From Burkholderiaceae bacterium (lineage in GTDB: Bacteria > Pseudomonadota > Gammaproteobacteria > Burkholderiales > Burkholderiaceae_E): a stretch of DNA of 64,000 bases. The DNA lies in assembly GCA_016710525.1 (NCBI GenBank), contig JADJVQ010000024.1:49052-113051 (forward strand), read 5' to 3'. The notes beneath the pieces are model-generated. The model did no database searches. It was given only the letters and a program-made list of their open reading frames with translations, and was not told where the DNA came from. The position numbers and the translations under genes are program-made. Positions 1-7,539 of the stretch are shown in pieces (positions within the stretch are counted from its first letter, which is position 1; the number at the start of each line of letters is the position of its first letter).

Positions 1-1494
1 GGCCAGGGTGTCGGCCTGTCGTTCGAGACGCTCGACCGATTGTGCACTCGACACGACAAGCTGCGAATTTTGCTGAGCGGCACCGTCCAGGCTGACCACC
101 GCCTGCGCCACGGCCGAGACTTCATTGCTCTGCGCGATGCCCGATTGGCTGATCCCCTGGACGATGGCGGTCACCTGTTCGATCGCTTGCACCACGTCGC
201 GCATCGTCGCGCCGGCGCGATCGACGAGTTCGGTGCCCTGGGTGACCCGCTGGACACTGTCGGCGATCAGCCCCTTGATTTCGCGGGCGGCCTCGGCGCT
301 GCGCTGCGCCAGCTGGCGAACCTCGCCCGCCACCACCGCGAACCCGCGGCCCTGTTCGCCGGCGCGTGCCGCCTCCACCGCTGCGTTCAATGCGAGGATG
401 TTGGTCTGGAACGCGATGCCGTCGATGGTGCCGATGATGTCGGATATGCGCCGTGACGAGTCATTGATCTGGCGCATGGTCGTCACCACCGCCTCCACTT
501 CGCTGCCGCCCCGCGCCGCCGTGCCGCTCGCCTGGGTCGCCAGAACGTTCGCCTGCCGCGTCTGATCCGCGTTGCGCTCGATGGTCTCGCCGAACTGTCG
601 CATCGAGGCCGCGGTCTGCTCCAGCGTGCCGACCTGCTGATCGGTGCGCGCGTGCAGGTCGCGATTGCCTTCGGCGATCTCGACAGCGGTCGACGAGAGC
701 GCCCGGGACGCGACCGATACCTCGCCGACGACGGCGCTCAGGTTGTCGCGGATGTCGCGCATCGCATCCAGGATGGTCGCGCGCCGGCCTGCGCTTGCCG
801 CAGGAATCGCGACCGTCAGGTCGTGGGCGGCGATCCGGATCGCGATCTGGCGGACTGCCTCCGGCCGATCTCCGAGGCGATCCAGCATCCGCTGCATCAC
901 CGAGCGACCGACCGCCAGCACGAACAGAATCGCGACCAGTGCCGTCGCGGCCGCTGCGACGCTCAATCGTCGCGCGGCCTGCGCAGCGGCCGGAGCGGCG
1001 CGCGCGTCGATGGCATCGAGCGATTCCACCAGGGCCTCCGACAGGCCGGAGATCTTGCCGTAGGCCAGCATCGAGTCGTCATCCGACGCCGACAGCGACT
1101 TCAGCGCCAGCAGCGATTCGACCCGCTCGGCAATCTTGCGCCAGCCCGGCACGACGACTTCCTTCAGCGCCGCCTGGTTTTCCGCGATGCTCACCAGTTC
1201 GCGCAACCCCGCGAAATCGGCGTCGAGCGCCTTGGCCGAGCGCTTGATCACGTTGCGTGCGCTCGACGAACCCTCGGTCAGCAGCGCTTCATTGACGCCA
1301 CGAAGGTAGGTCTGCAGATGATGGTGGGCCGATGAAGTCGCCAGTGCAGCCGCCGAACTGCGCACCGACCCGGCATACAGCCAGCCGGTCGTGGCGAGCA
1401 GCGCAGCCAGCAGTGCGCCACAGCCCGCCACGGCAAACTTGGGCCAGCGAACACCGACCACCGATCGGCGTGCCCGGGTCGTCGGACGGCTCAT
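1..1494 (-). CDS. Methyl-accepting chemotaxis protein (C-terminus cut by window edge)
   Basis: This is a membrane chemoreceptor that passes a stimulus to the CheA/CheW kinase complex. The ATG at 1494 opens a frame that runs for 498 codons off the left edge, so only the extreme C-terminus is missing. There is a transmembrane helix at residues ~19-41, about 130 residues of periplasmic alpha-helical domain with no recognised ligand fold, a second helix at ~177-196, a HAMP-like stretch and then the long cytoplasmic coiled coil. The conserved hairpin tip is plain near 310-450 (QTNILALNAAVEAARAGE, GRGFAVVAGEVR). The start codon overlaps the stop of the upstream rhodanese-like gene as ATGA, so the two are probably translationally coupled. 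The family is certain; the ligand is unknown. Confidence 0.95.
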   Translation of the reverse strand, partial: MSRPTTRARRSVVGVRWPKFAVAGCGALLAALLATTGWLYAGSVRSSAAALATSSAHHHLQTYLRGVNEALLTEGSSSARNVIKRSAKALDADFAGLRELVSIAENQAALKEVVVPGWRKIAERVESLLALKSLSASDDDSMLAYGKISGLSEALVESLDAIDARAAPAAAQAARRLSVAAAATALVAILFVLAVGRSVMQRMLDRLGDRPEAVRQIAIRIAAHDLTVAIPAASAGRRATILDAMRDIRDNLSAVVGEVSVASRALSSTAVEIAEGNRDLHARTDQQVGTLEQTAASMRQFGETIERNADQTRQANVLATQASGTAARGGSEVEAVVTTMRQINDSSRRISDIIGTIDGIAFQTNILALNAAVEAARAGEQGRGFAVVAGEVRQLAQRSAEAAREIKGLIADSVQRVTQGTELVDRAGATMRDVVQAIEQVTAIVQGISQSGIAQSNEVSAVAQAVVSLDGAAQQNSQLVVSSAQSVERLERQADTLA

Positions 1495-1955
1495 CTTTCG
1501 ACGGGCAACTTGCTGGCGGTCCAGTCGGCGAATCCGCCGCGCATGTAATGGACGCTCTTCCAGCCTGCGCTGATCGCGAGGACCGCGGCCTTGTACGACT
1601 TCCAGCCGGAGGGGCCGTCGCTGTAGATCACGACCGGTGCGGACTTGTCCTTGGGCAGCTTGTCGAGCTCGAAGCTGTCCAGCTTCGCGTCGAAGGTCGG
1701 AACCTTGTCGCTCTTTTCCTTGTACGCCGCGGTCAGCGCGCCAGGCACATGGCCCTTGCCGAAGTTGACCACGCTGCGGGTGTCGACGAAGGACGCCTTG
1801 GCGTCGAGCAGCTTCTTGCCTTCTTCGACCGAAATGATCCGGCCGCCGGCAAGCGTGGTCGGCGTCTGAGCGTCTTCGGCAGCGGTGGCGCCGAAGGAAA
1901 GGAATGCGGCCGCGGCGAGCACGCTGCTTGAAATCGTCAGGATGGATCGAACCAT
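1491..1955 (-). CDS. Secreted rhodanese-fold protein without catalytic Cys
   Basis: A 154-residue protein. The first ~25 residues form a cleavable Sec signal (hydrophobic core, then ATAAED), so it should be periplasmic. The remainder is a single rhodanese domain, with FVDTRSVVNFGKGHVPGA near the start and VVIYSDGPSGWKSYKAA where the active-site loop should be. Active members carry a Cys in that loop (related proteins read roughly YC-x-GP-x-C-WKSYKA). Here the positions are Ser and Gly and I see no Cys in the mature protein, so sulfurtransferase activity is unlikely. The TGA overlaps the ATG of the chemoreceptor. A role as a binding or sensing partner of that receptor is inference. The start was chosen because it gives the signal peptide; the open frame extends further upstream without coding character. 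Confidence 0.85.
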   Translation of the reverse strand: MVRSILTISSSVLAAAAFLSFGATAAEDAQTPTTLAGGRIISVEEGKKLLDAKASFVDTRSVVNFGKGHVPGALTAAYKEKSDKVPTFDAKLDSFELDKLPKDKSAPVVIYSDGPSGWKSYKAAVLAISAGWKSVHYMRGGFADWTASKLPVER

Positions 1956-2293
1956 GATGAAAAGCCTCAGAGGAAACCGTCCGGCGCGCAATCCTGCCGC
2001 GCGACGACCGGAACCTTTCCCGCGCGGCGATGAACGGCTGTGCCCGGACAGCCGCTCATCTGCCCTGGACAAGTTACAGACCTCCTGGCGGGGGAATGCC
2101 CGGAATAAGCGCACTGGCGCCGCCCATCTCGCGGCAACCGCACCGACAGCGCACGATGCCGCCGATGCGGACGAAACGGCCAAAAAAAAAGGCGGTGCAA
2201 TGCACCGCCGGAGAAAACATCGCGCAAGAGGTCCGTCAGACGCCACTCGCCGGTACGACGGCCCGGCGGCGGGATCCCGGCGCCCTGGCCGAT
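1956..2293. other. Intergenic region with a leftward terminator
   Basis: This 338-bp stretch lies between the start of the rhodanese-like gene and the end of the CsbD gene. The only structure I can support is the hairpin plus T-run at 2182-2209. The promoter of the rhodanese/chemoreceptor pair should lie here but is not obvious. Open frames crossing it lack family resemblance. Confidence 0.6.
2182..2209 (-). terminator. Rho-independent terminator of the CsbD gene
   Basis: The inverted repeat GGCGGTGCA / TGCACCGCC (2191-2199 and 2201-2209) is perfect. On the minus strand it is followed directly by nine T residues (2182-2190). It lies 85 bp after the CsbD stop codon and would end leftward transcription before the rhodanese/chemoreceptor pair. 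Confidence 0.85.
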
Positions 2294-2527
2294 TCAGTGG
2301 CCGGACGGCTTCGTCGGGAACCACGCATCGGTCGCTTTGCGCTCCCAGTCCGCGATCTGCCGCTCGGCTTCGTCCTTCGCAATCCCGTAGCGTTCCTGGA
2401 TCTTGCCCGCGAGCTGGTCGCGCCGCCCGCCGACGACATCGATGTCGTCGTCCGTCAGCTTGCCCCACTGCTCCTTGGCTTTCCCGGTCAGCTGTTTCCA
2501 GTTGCCTTCAATGCGATCCCAGTTCAT
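2294..2527 (-). CDS. CsbD-like stress-response protein
   Basis: A 77-residue hydrophilic protein of the CsbD family, small cytoplasmic proteins induced by general stress whose molecular function is unknown. The hallmark N-terminus MNWDRIEGNWKQLTGKAKEQ and the following WGKLTDDD are intact, and the length is typical. An AAGGAGAG ribosome site lies just upstream of the ATG. It is the first of a row of small stress or envelope genes here, has its own terminator at 2182-2209, and is preceded by a 20-bp tandem repeat. Confidence 0.93.
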   Translation of the reverse strand: MNWDRIEGNWKQLTGKAKEQWGKLTDDDIDVVGGRRDQLAGKIQERYGIAKDEAERQIADWERKATDAWFPTKPSGH

Positions 2528-2542
2528 CTGTCTCTCCTTGAA

Positions 2543-2582
2543 TCCAGTTCAGCAAGGGCCCGTCCAGTTCAGAAAGGGCCCG
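2543..2582. repeat. 20-bp tandem duplication upstream of the CsbD gene
   Basis: Two adjacent copies of TCCAGTTCAGCAAGGGCCCG, differing at one base, occupy 2543-2562 and 2563-2582. They sit between the CsbD start (2527) and the end of the BON gene (2605), in the likely 5' leader or promoter of the CsbD gene. It may be a recent duplication or a doubled regulatory site. Confidence 0.7.
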
Positions 2583-2604
2583 TTGGCCGGCCGACGCGCG
2601 GCGA

Positions 2605-2919
2605 TCAGGGGCGAACGGCGATTTCGTTGCGCACCGACTTCACGCCGCTCACTTTGCGCGCGATGCTCTCAGCGGTGTTCTTCTCCAGGCTGCTCTTGGC
2701 GAAGCCCGACAGCATCACGGTGCCGTTGAGCGTTTCGACGCTGATCGAGGTGCCGGCAACGTCCTTGTTGTCGAGCAGTCGCGCCTTGACCGAGGTGGTG
2801 ATCGCGGTGTCATCGACAAAGGCGCCGACAGTTTCCTGGCCGCGCGTCACCGCACAGCCCGCAGTGGTGATCACGGCCATGGCAATGAGGGCGGCGGCAA
2901 TCGAGGTTCGCTTGAACAT
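2605..2919 (-). CDS. BON-domain lipoprotein (OsmY-like)
   Basis: A 104-residue protein with a lipoprotein signal: a charged start MFKRT, a hydrophobic core and the lipobox VITTAGC. After a linker comes one BON domain (residues ~33-100: DDTAITTSVKARLLDN, then VETLNGTVMLSGFAKS and ending VKSVRNEIAV). BON domains bind membranes and occur in osmotically or stress-induced periplasmic proteins such as OsmY. The protein should be anchored to the periplasmic face of an outer or inner membrane. It belongs to the local group of stress proteins. Confidence 0.9.
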   Translation of the reverse strand: MFKRTSIAAALIAMAVITTAGCAVTRGQETVGAFVDDTAITTSVKARLLDNKDVAGTSISVETLNGTVMLSGFAKSSLEKNTAESIARKVSGVKSVRNEIAVRP

Positions 2920-3008
2920 GGTGTAGCTCCGTTAAAAATTTTGGATGTCTTGACATCAGCGGGTGGTGACCAGCCCCACCGCCCGAGGGCATGTAACGGC
3001 TGCGGACC

Positions 3009-3581
3009 TCAGTCCGCGAGCCAGTCCTTGAGTTCTTCAGCGTGTTCCTGCTCGTCGCTGAGGATGTCCTCCAGCAGGCGGCGGGTGGTCGAGTCCTTGT
3101 CGCCGATCAGCGCGATGATCTGGCTGTAGGCCTCGATGGCCACACGCTCGGCGATCAGGTTGGCCCGGATCATCGCCTTCAGGTCGGTGGCGTCGTCGTA
3201 GGCGGCATGGCTGCGTGCGAGCAGCGTGTCCGGCGAAAAATCGGGCTCGCCGCCCAGCTGCACGATGCGCTGCGCGAGCCGGTCGGCATGCGCGGACTCC
3301 TCGTTCGCATGCACCAGGAACTCCTCGGCGATCTTCGGCGAGGCAAGTCCGGCGGCGGTGAAGTGATGGCGCTTGTAGCGCAGCACGCAAACCAGCTCGG
3401 TCGCCAGCGAATCATTGAGCAGCTGGATGACGTCGGCACGCCACGGGCCGATGTTGGGTGTCACGGCGCCCTGCTCGAGGCTGTTGCGCGCGGCGTCCAG
3501 CGCAGCCTGGTCGAGCACCATCCGTTCGGGACCGGCTTTGACACCCGATTTGACGGGGGCGGACTGTGTGCTGACAACCAT
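3009..3581 (-). CDS. Ferritin-like (bacterioferritin/Dps-type) protein
   Basis: A 190-residue four-helix-bundle protein. Di-iron ligand motifs of the ferritin-like fold are visible: ELVCVLRYKRHHF in the first helix, EFLVHANEESAHADRL (ExxH) in the second, AERVAIEAYSQII in the third and LSDEQEHAEEL (ExxH) in the last. It is probably an iron-storing or oxygen-protective protein related to bacterioferritin; I cannot assign a heme site. The start at 3581 was chosen because CAGGAGC lies at good spacing upstream; a longer frame begins at 3626. The ~30 residues before the bundle look disordered. Confidence 0.88.
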   Translation of the reverse strand: MVVSTQSAPVKSGVKAGPERMVLDQAALDAARNSLEQGAVTPNIGPWRADVIQLLNDSLATELVCVLRYKRHHFTAAGLASPKIAEEFLVHANEESAHADRLAQRIVQLGGEPDFSPDTLLARSHAAYDDATDLKAMIRANLIAERVAIEAYSQIIALIGDKDSTTRRLLEDILSDEQEHAEELKDWLAD

Positions 3582-3734
3582 GGTTTGCTCCTGAAACGCT
3601 TCGGAAGGAAAGGCGCAACGAGGCACCGATCCGTTGACACCACTTTAGGAGCGTCGAGAGCGTGGGCCCATCAGTGGCCGACTGCTTCGTGTGTAGGACA
3701 GCACCCGGTGGCGATGTCGGCCAAGCCGGCGTCA

Positions 3735-4730
3735 TCAGCGTCGCGACCGGACCGATTGACCGGCCTCGGCGATGTACACCTCGACCCGACGGTTCATCGC
3801 CCGATTGGTGTCGGTGCTGTTGTCGGCGATCGGGAATTCCTTGCCGTAGCCCACGCTGGTCACCCGCTGCTGGGACAGGCCCATGCCCACGAGCGCGAGA
3901 TCGACCGCATCGGCACGCCGGCGCGACAAGGTGTCGTTGTAGACGCTCGAACCGACGTTGTCGGTATGGCCTTCGATCAGGATGCGCCGATCCGGGTACT
4001 GCTGCAGGAAGTCGGCCAGTTTGCGCAGGGACGACTGCGCCGCCGGCTTGACGTCAGCCCGGTTGAACTCGAACAGCACGTCGCCCAGCGTCACCAGCAT
4101 GCCCCGGTCGGTCTGCTTGGCCTGCAGCTCGGTCAGGCGCTGCTGCAGCTGCGCCGCCTGACGCTGCGCCTCGCTGGCATCGGCCTGCGAATCGGCCGCC
4201 TGCTGCTGGGCCCCGAGCGCGCGCTGTTCGGCCGAGGCGGCCTGATCGCGCGATGCGCTCGCCTGGGCCTGCGCCGAACTGGCCTGCGCCCGCGCCACGC
4301 TGGCCTGGTCGCGGGCCGTGCTGGCCTGCGCCCGGGCGTCGGTGGCCTGGGCACGGGCGCGCAGCGCATCCTGGGTACGGCCGTCGGCGCGGGCCCGCTC
4401 ACGCTCCAGTTCCGCCGACGCGATGAGGTCGTCGTTGCTCTTGGCCTGCGCAATGGCGACGGCGGTTCTGGCCTGCTGCGTGGCAATGTAGGCTGCGCTG
4501 CTCACTTCGACCATCGGTTCGTTCCTGGCCAGCAGGCTGTCGGCACGGGCCAGCGACTCGGATGCCTTGCGCAGCTCCAGCGGCGCGTTCGACTGCACGG
4601 CGGGGTCGCGTTGCGCACTGCCCAGAGCCGAGCGTGCCTCGACCAGTTCGGGCGGCGGCGCCGACGTGGACGCGCAGGCGCCCAGCAGCAGGCAGGTCAG
4701 CAGGACGCTGGTTTTCAGGGGCAAGCTCAT
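3735..4730 (-). CDS. OmpA-family lipoprotein with N-terminal DUF4398
   Basis: A 331-residue envelope protein. It has a lipoprotein signal (MSLPLKTSVLLTCLLLGAC), a DUF4398-type helical segment, an Ala/Gln-rich coiled coil built of short repeats (AQAS, ARDQAS) around residues ~120-200, and a C-terminal OmpA/MotB peptidoglycan-binding domain (VLFEFNRADVKPAA, IEGHTDNVGS, LSRRRADAV, NRAMNRRVEV). It probably tethers the outer membrane to peptidoglycan. An upstream ATG at 4784 overlaps the previous stop as ATGA, but the start at 4730 places the lipoprotein signal at the N-terminus, so I prefer it. It pairs with the DUF4398 lipoprotein gene just upstream. Confidence 0.92.
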   Translation of the reverse strand: MSLPLKTSVLLTCLLLGACASTSAPPPELVEARSALGSAQRDPAVQSNAPLELRKASESLARADSLLARNEPMVEVSSAAYIATQQARTAVAIAQAKSNDDLIASAELERERARADGRTQDALRARAQATDARAQASTARDQASVARAQASSAQAQASASRDQAASAEQRALGAQQQAADSQADASEAQRQAAQLQQRLTELQAKQTDRGMLVTLGDVLFEFNRADVKPAAQSSLRKLADFLQQYPDRRILIEGHTDNVGSSVYNDTLSRRRADAVDLALVGMGLSQQRVTSVGYGKEFPIADNSTDTNRAMNRRVEVYIAEAGQSVRSRR

Positions 4731-4780
4731 GGGGTTTCGGTCCGAATGGAGGGGGGTGGCTGAAGATCGGCGATCGGGGT

Positions 4781-5161
4781 TCATTGGCGAGCCATCTCTT
4801 CGCGCAGTTGGCGGATGCCTTCTCGGATTTCCGTCAAGGCGCGATCGGAACGCACCGTGCGGGCCTGGGCTTCGGCCAGCGTGGCATCGGCTTGCGCCTG
4901 TTCGGCGAGCCGGCGTGCCAGGTCGTACTCCTTGCTGGCGTAGGCCACATTGGCGCGACCGATCTTGTCGCGAGCCGAGGCCAGCGCCAGCGGCGCTTCG
5001 GCCGCCGAGGGGCCGGTCGCGCGCTCGACTGCCGCCTTGCCCACGGCCATCTCGCCGATCGGCGGTGGCGTGCTGGCGCACGCGGAAAGCACCACCAGGC
5101 CGAACGCGGCCAGCGGCAATGCCCAGCGGATACGGCGCCCAGGAGAGGCGAGATTCTTCAT
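4781..5161 (-). CDS. DUF4398-domain lipoprotein
   Basis: A 126-residue protein with a lipobox-type signal (WALPLAAFGLVVLSAC) followed by a helical DUF4398 domain (APLALASARDKIGRANVAY, then DLARRLAEQAQADATLAEA). The same domain forms the N-terminal half of the OmpA-like product encoded immediately downstream, so the pair looks like a duplicated helical module. The start at 5161 gives the signal peptide directly; the longer frame to 5275 does not. The function of DUF4398 is not known; an envelope-structure role is inferred from the neighbour. Confidence 0.88.
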   Translation of the reverse strand: MKNLASPGRRIRWALPLAAFGLVVLSACASTPPPIGEMAVGKAAVERATGPSAAEAPLALASARDKIGRANVAYASKEYDLARRLAEQAQADATLAEAQARTVRSDRALTEIREGIRQLREEMARQ

Positions 5162-5557
5162 GTCGACATCCAATCTTCGGGTCAGGGTGACCGGCGTGCA
5201 GGCGATTGCCCGCGCCTCGTCGAGTGACCGATTCACTGTAGGTGTTCGCGGCATCCGCTCCCATCGGCCGAACACGGCAACGGCTGTCGGACGCTGCCTA
5301 CAGAGCTTCGGTCACTGGCCGCACCGGACAGTCCCGTTCGGCCCTCGCCCAAAAAACTGACGGTGCTGGATCGCGCCGGGCTGGAAGCGGCGGCCTGCTG
5401 CGCCGAACGGCGGCAAGGGCATCAAGACGATCAGCGGCGCTCGAGCGCGGGCGCCGGATGCGAGCCCGTCAATGTGCGTTCGCGAACAGACGCCGCCTGC
5501 CTGAAACGGCTCAATGAATTCATTGCATGGCGATACCGCGTCACGGAGGCGCTCAAG
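5162..5557. other. Divergent intergenic region between lipoprotein pair and cyclase
   Basis: This 396-bp stretch separates the leftward DUF4398/OmpA genes from the rightward diguanylate cyclase gene and should hold both promoters. A perfect 14-bp palindrome lies at 5512-5525. A looser inverted repeat occurs near 5283-5302 (CTGTCGGACG / CTGCCTACAG). Open frames across it have no family resemblance. Confidence 0.5.
5512..5525. promoter_or_regulatory. Perfect 14-bp palindrome upstream of the cyclase gene
   Basis: CAATGAATTCATTG is self-complementary along its whole length and stands out as AT-rich in a GC-rich region. It ends 32 bp before the ATG of the diguanylate cyclase gene, a position suited to an operator or a regulator site near the start of transcription. 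The binding protein is unknown. Confidence 0.45.
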
Positions 5558-6559
5558 ATGAACCGGCAGTCAACCGTCGACACGGCGCAGTCCATGGGTA
5601 GGCTCGCACGCCCTGCGCAGCCGGCGCGCTCCGCAAGGGATCGGCTCGAAGTGACAGGCACGCCATTCCCGACCCCCGCAAACCACGTGCCCATGCCGCC
5701 GGAACCGGTCTCATCCCTTGCCATAGCGGATCTCGAAATTCTGCTCGAAGCGGTCCGCGCCCGGCTGCGTCGGACGGCCTGCGCCCGCCTGGCGCCGCCT
5801 GATGCCGGAGCAATCTTCAGCAAGGTGAGCAAGGCTCAGACCGAGGTGCTCGACTGCGTCGCCGCGCTGGAGCAGCTGCACAGCGCGCTCACTCGCGAAC
5901 TGACCCGCAGCCGCGACCTGGAAATGACCGTCTTCGATACCCGGACGGCACTGGCCCAGTTGCGCAGCGAGCTGGAAGGCACCATCGCCGGCGAACGGCA
6001 GGCCCGACATCAGGCCCTGCACGACAGCCTGACCTCACTGCCCAATCGCGGCTGTTTCCGCGACCGGCTGGCTCTGGCGATCGCCCGAGCCACGACGAAA
6101 GCGTCCGGGCTGGCCGTGCTCTATCTGGACCTGGACGGATTCAAGGCGATCAACGATCAGCATGGCCACGCCGTCGGCGACGAGGTGCTGACCATCGTCG
6201 CGGCCCGGATGTCACGGGCCGTGCGGGTCGGCGACACGGTCGCCCGGCTGGGTGGTGACGAATTCGGGTGCCTGCTGACCGCATTTCGCGATCGTGAGCA
6301 CCTGAGCCGGATGGCCACCAAGTTGTTCGATGCGATCGCCGCACCCATGACGATCGATTGCCTGGTGCTGGAGGTCCGTCCGAGCATCGGCATTGCCCTG
6401 TGCCCCGAACACGGATCCACTCCCGGACACTTGCTGGCCTGCGCGGACGCGGCCATGTATGACGCAAAGCGCCGGCAATGCGGCCACGCATTCGGCCCGC
6501 CGGGAGGCACGATACCCGGCGGCGCCAGCGGGGCAGGCGCTGTCGGCCCCCTGGGCTGA
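5558..6559 (+). CDS. Diguanylate cyclase (GGDEF domain)
   Basis: A 333-residue cytoplasmic protein that should make cyclic di-GMP from two GTP. The N-terminal ~170 residues are helical with no recognised sensor domain, and a coiled-coil linker leads into a GGDEF domain (DSLTSLPNRGCFRDRLALA, then LYLDLDGFKAINDQHGH and ARLGGDEFGC). The active-site GGDEF is intact. An RxxD inhibitory site (RVGD) sits five residues before it, so product feedback inhibition is likely. No EAL domain is present. GGAGG precedes the ATG at 5558; the open frame begins at 5363 but has no better start. Confidence 0.95.
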   Translation: MNRQSTVDTAQSMGRLARPAQPARSARDRLEVTGTPFPTPANHVPMPPEPVSSLAIADLEILLEAVRARLRRTACARLAPPDAGAIFSKVSKAQTEVLDCVAALEQLHSALTRELTRSRDLEMTVFDTRTALAQLRSELEGTIAGERQARHQALHDSLTSLPNRGCFRDRLALAIARATTKASGLAVLYLDLDGFKAINDQHGHAVGDEVLTIVAARMSRAVRVGDTVARLGGDEFGCLLTAFRDREHLSRMATKLFDAIAAPMTIDCLVLEVRPSIGIALCPEHGSTPGHLLACADAAMYDAKRRQCGHAFGPPGGTIPGGASGAGAVGPLG

Positions 6560-6684
6560 CTGGACGCGGGCGACCTCGGCGCCTGGCAGCTCGCCGTCGC
6601 CAGCCGCATGCCCGGCCAGAAGCTGCGGGCTGCGGGCGGTCGGCCGAAAGACCGGATGACTGATGATCGCCAGGCCAGTGCCGG

Positions 6685-7065
6685 TCAGTCGCGGTGATGC
6701 GAGCGATTGACCAGACTTGCCAGGCCCATCAGTGCGGCGCCGGCCGCCGCGGCGATCAGCATCGATTTGACCGGTTCAGCGCGGATGTAACGGGTCGTGC
6801 TGTCGGCCGCGTGCTGCGCCTTGTCGAGCAGCGGCTGCGAGCCGCGATGCAGCGCGTCGGCCCCGCGTTGCGCCAGCGCGCTGGCACGTTCGGCGACTTG
6901 ATTGACCCTCGGTGCGACCTCGTTGCGCAGCTCCTTGACCGAGCCCGCGACACCGTCCATCGCATCGATGGCGGCCCGCTGGGTCGACCGGATCGCCTGG
7001 TCGGCCGATTGCGCCGCCTGGTTGGCGATGTGGGTGAGCGGGTCATTCGATTGGGTTTCAAACAT
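6685..7065 (-). CDS. DUF883 (ElaB/YqjD-like) membrane-anchored protein
   Basis: A 126-residue protein: a long amphipathic helical region (AAQSADQAIRSTQRAA, then EVAPRVNQVAERASALAQRG) and one C-terminal membrane helix (SMLIAAAAGAALMGLASLV) ending in basic residues. This matches the DUF883 family, whose E. coli members ElaB and YqjD are inner-membrane proteins that associate with ribosomes in stationary phase. The start at 7065 follows AAGGA; a TTG five codons upstream is possible. It lies in the stress-protein block beside DUF1328. Confidence 0.9.
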   Translation of the reverse strand: MFETQSNDPLTHIANQAAQSADQAIRSTQRAAIDAMDGVAGSVKELRNEVAPRVNQVAERASALAQRGADALHRGSQPLLDKAQHAADSTTRYIRAEPVKSMLIAAAAGAALMGLASLVNRSHHRD

Positions 7066-7158
7066 GGGGGAATCCTTCAAGGGTAGAGGGTGGCGACGGC
7101 CTGGCGATGGCGAGAGCCGGCCGATCTGATGCGACCGCGACAGCGGTGCCGTGCCGCG

Positions 7159-7323
7159 TCAGCCCCGGCGCGTGAGCCCGACCACGAAACTGATCAGGGC
7201 CAGGACTGCAAAAACCAGGAACAGGATCTTGCCGATGCCCACGGCGCTCGCCGCGATGCCACCGAAGCCGAACAGCGCGGCAACCAGCGCGATGACGAAG
7301 AACACGACGGCGTAGTGCAACAT
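7159..7323 (-). CDS. DUF1328 small membrane protein
   Basis: A 54-residue protein made almost wholly of two membrane helices: MLHYAVVFFVIALVAALFGF, then a glycine-rich turn GGIAASAVGIG, then ILFLVFAVLALISFVVG, ending TRRG. This is the full length and pattern of the DUF1328 (YtjA-like) family. CAGGAGTC precedes the ATG at 7323. Function is unknown; members are commonly found next to CsbD, DUF883 and BON genes, as here. Confidence 0.92.
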   Translation of the reverse strand: MLHYAVVFFVIALVAALFGFGGIAASAVGIGKILFLVFAVLALISFVVGLTRRG

Positions 7324-7539
7324 GATGAGACTCCTGACAGGACGAACGACTGGCCGCGGGCGGCTCGACGGGCCGATGCACTGCGCCGGCCCTCGAAGAG
7401 AAGTTTGGATGCCGCCCGGTGTCTCGCCCATCGGTCGCGCCGCCGCAGACTTGCCGGACGAACGAGCGTTCACGCGTAGGTGGCGACCGACACTGGCCGC
7501 CGGCCCCGAATCCCGCCCCCGGAACGGCGGGCGCCGGCC

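Noticed and set aside
3042..4763. 573-codon rightward frame over the ferritin-like and OmpA genes
   Set aside because: Compositionally a shadow, rich in His/Gln/Arg with no motif. The leftward frames show clear families.
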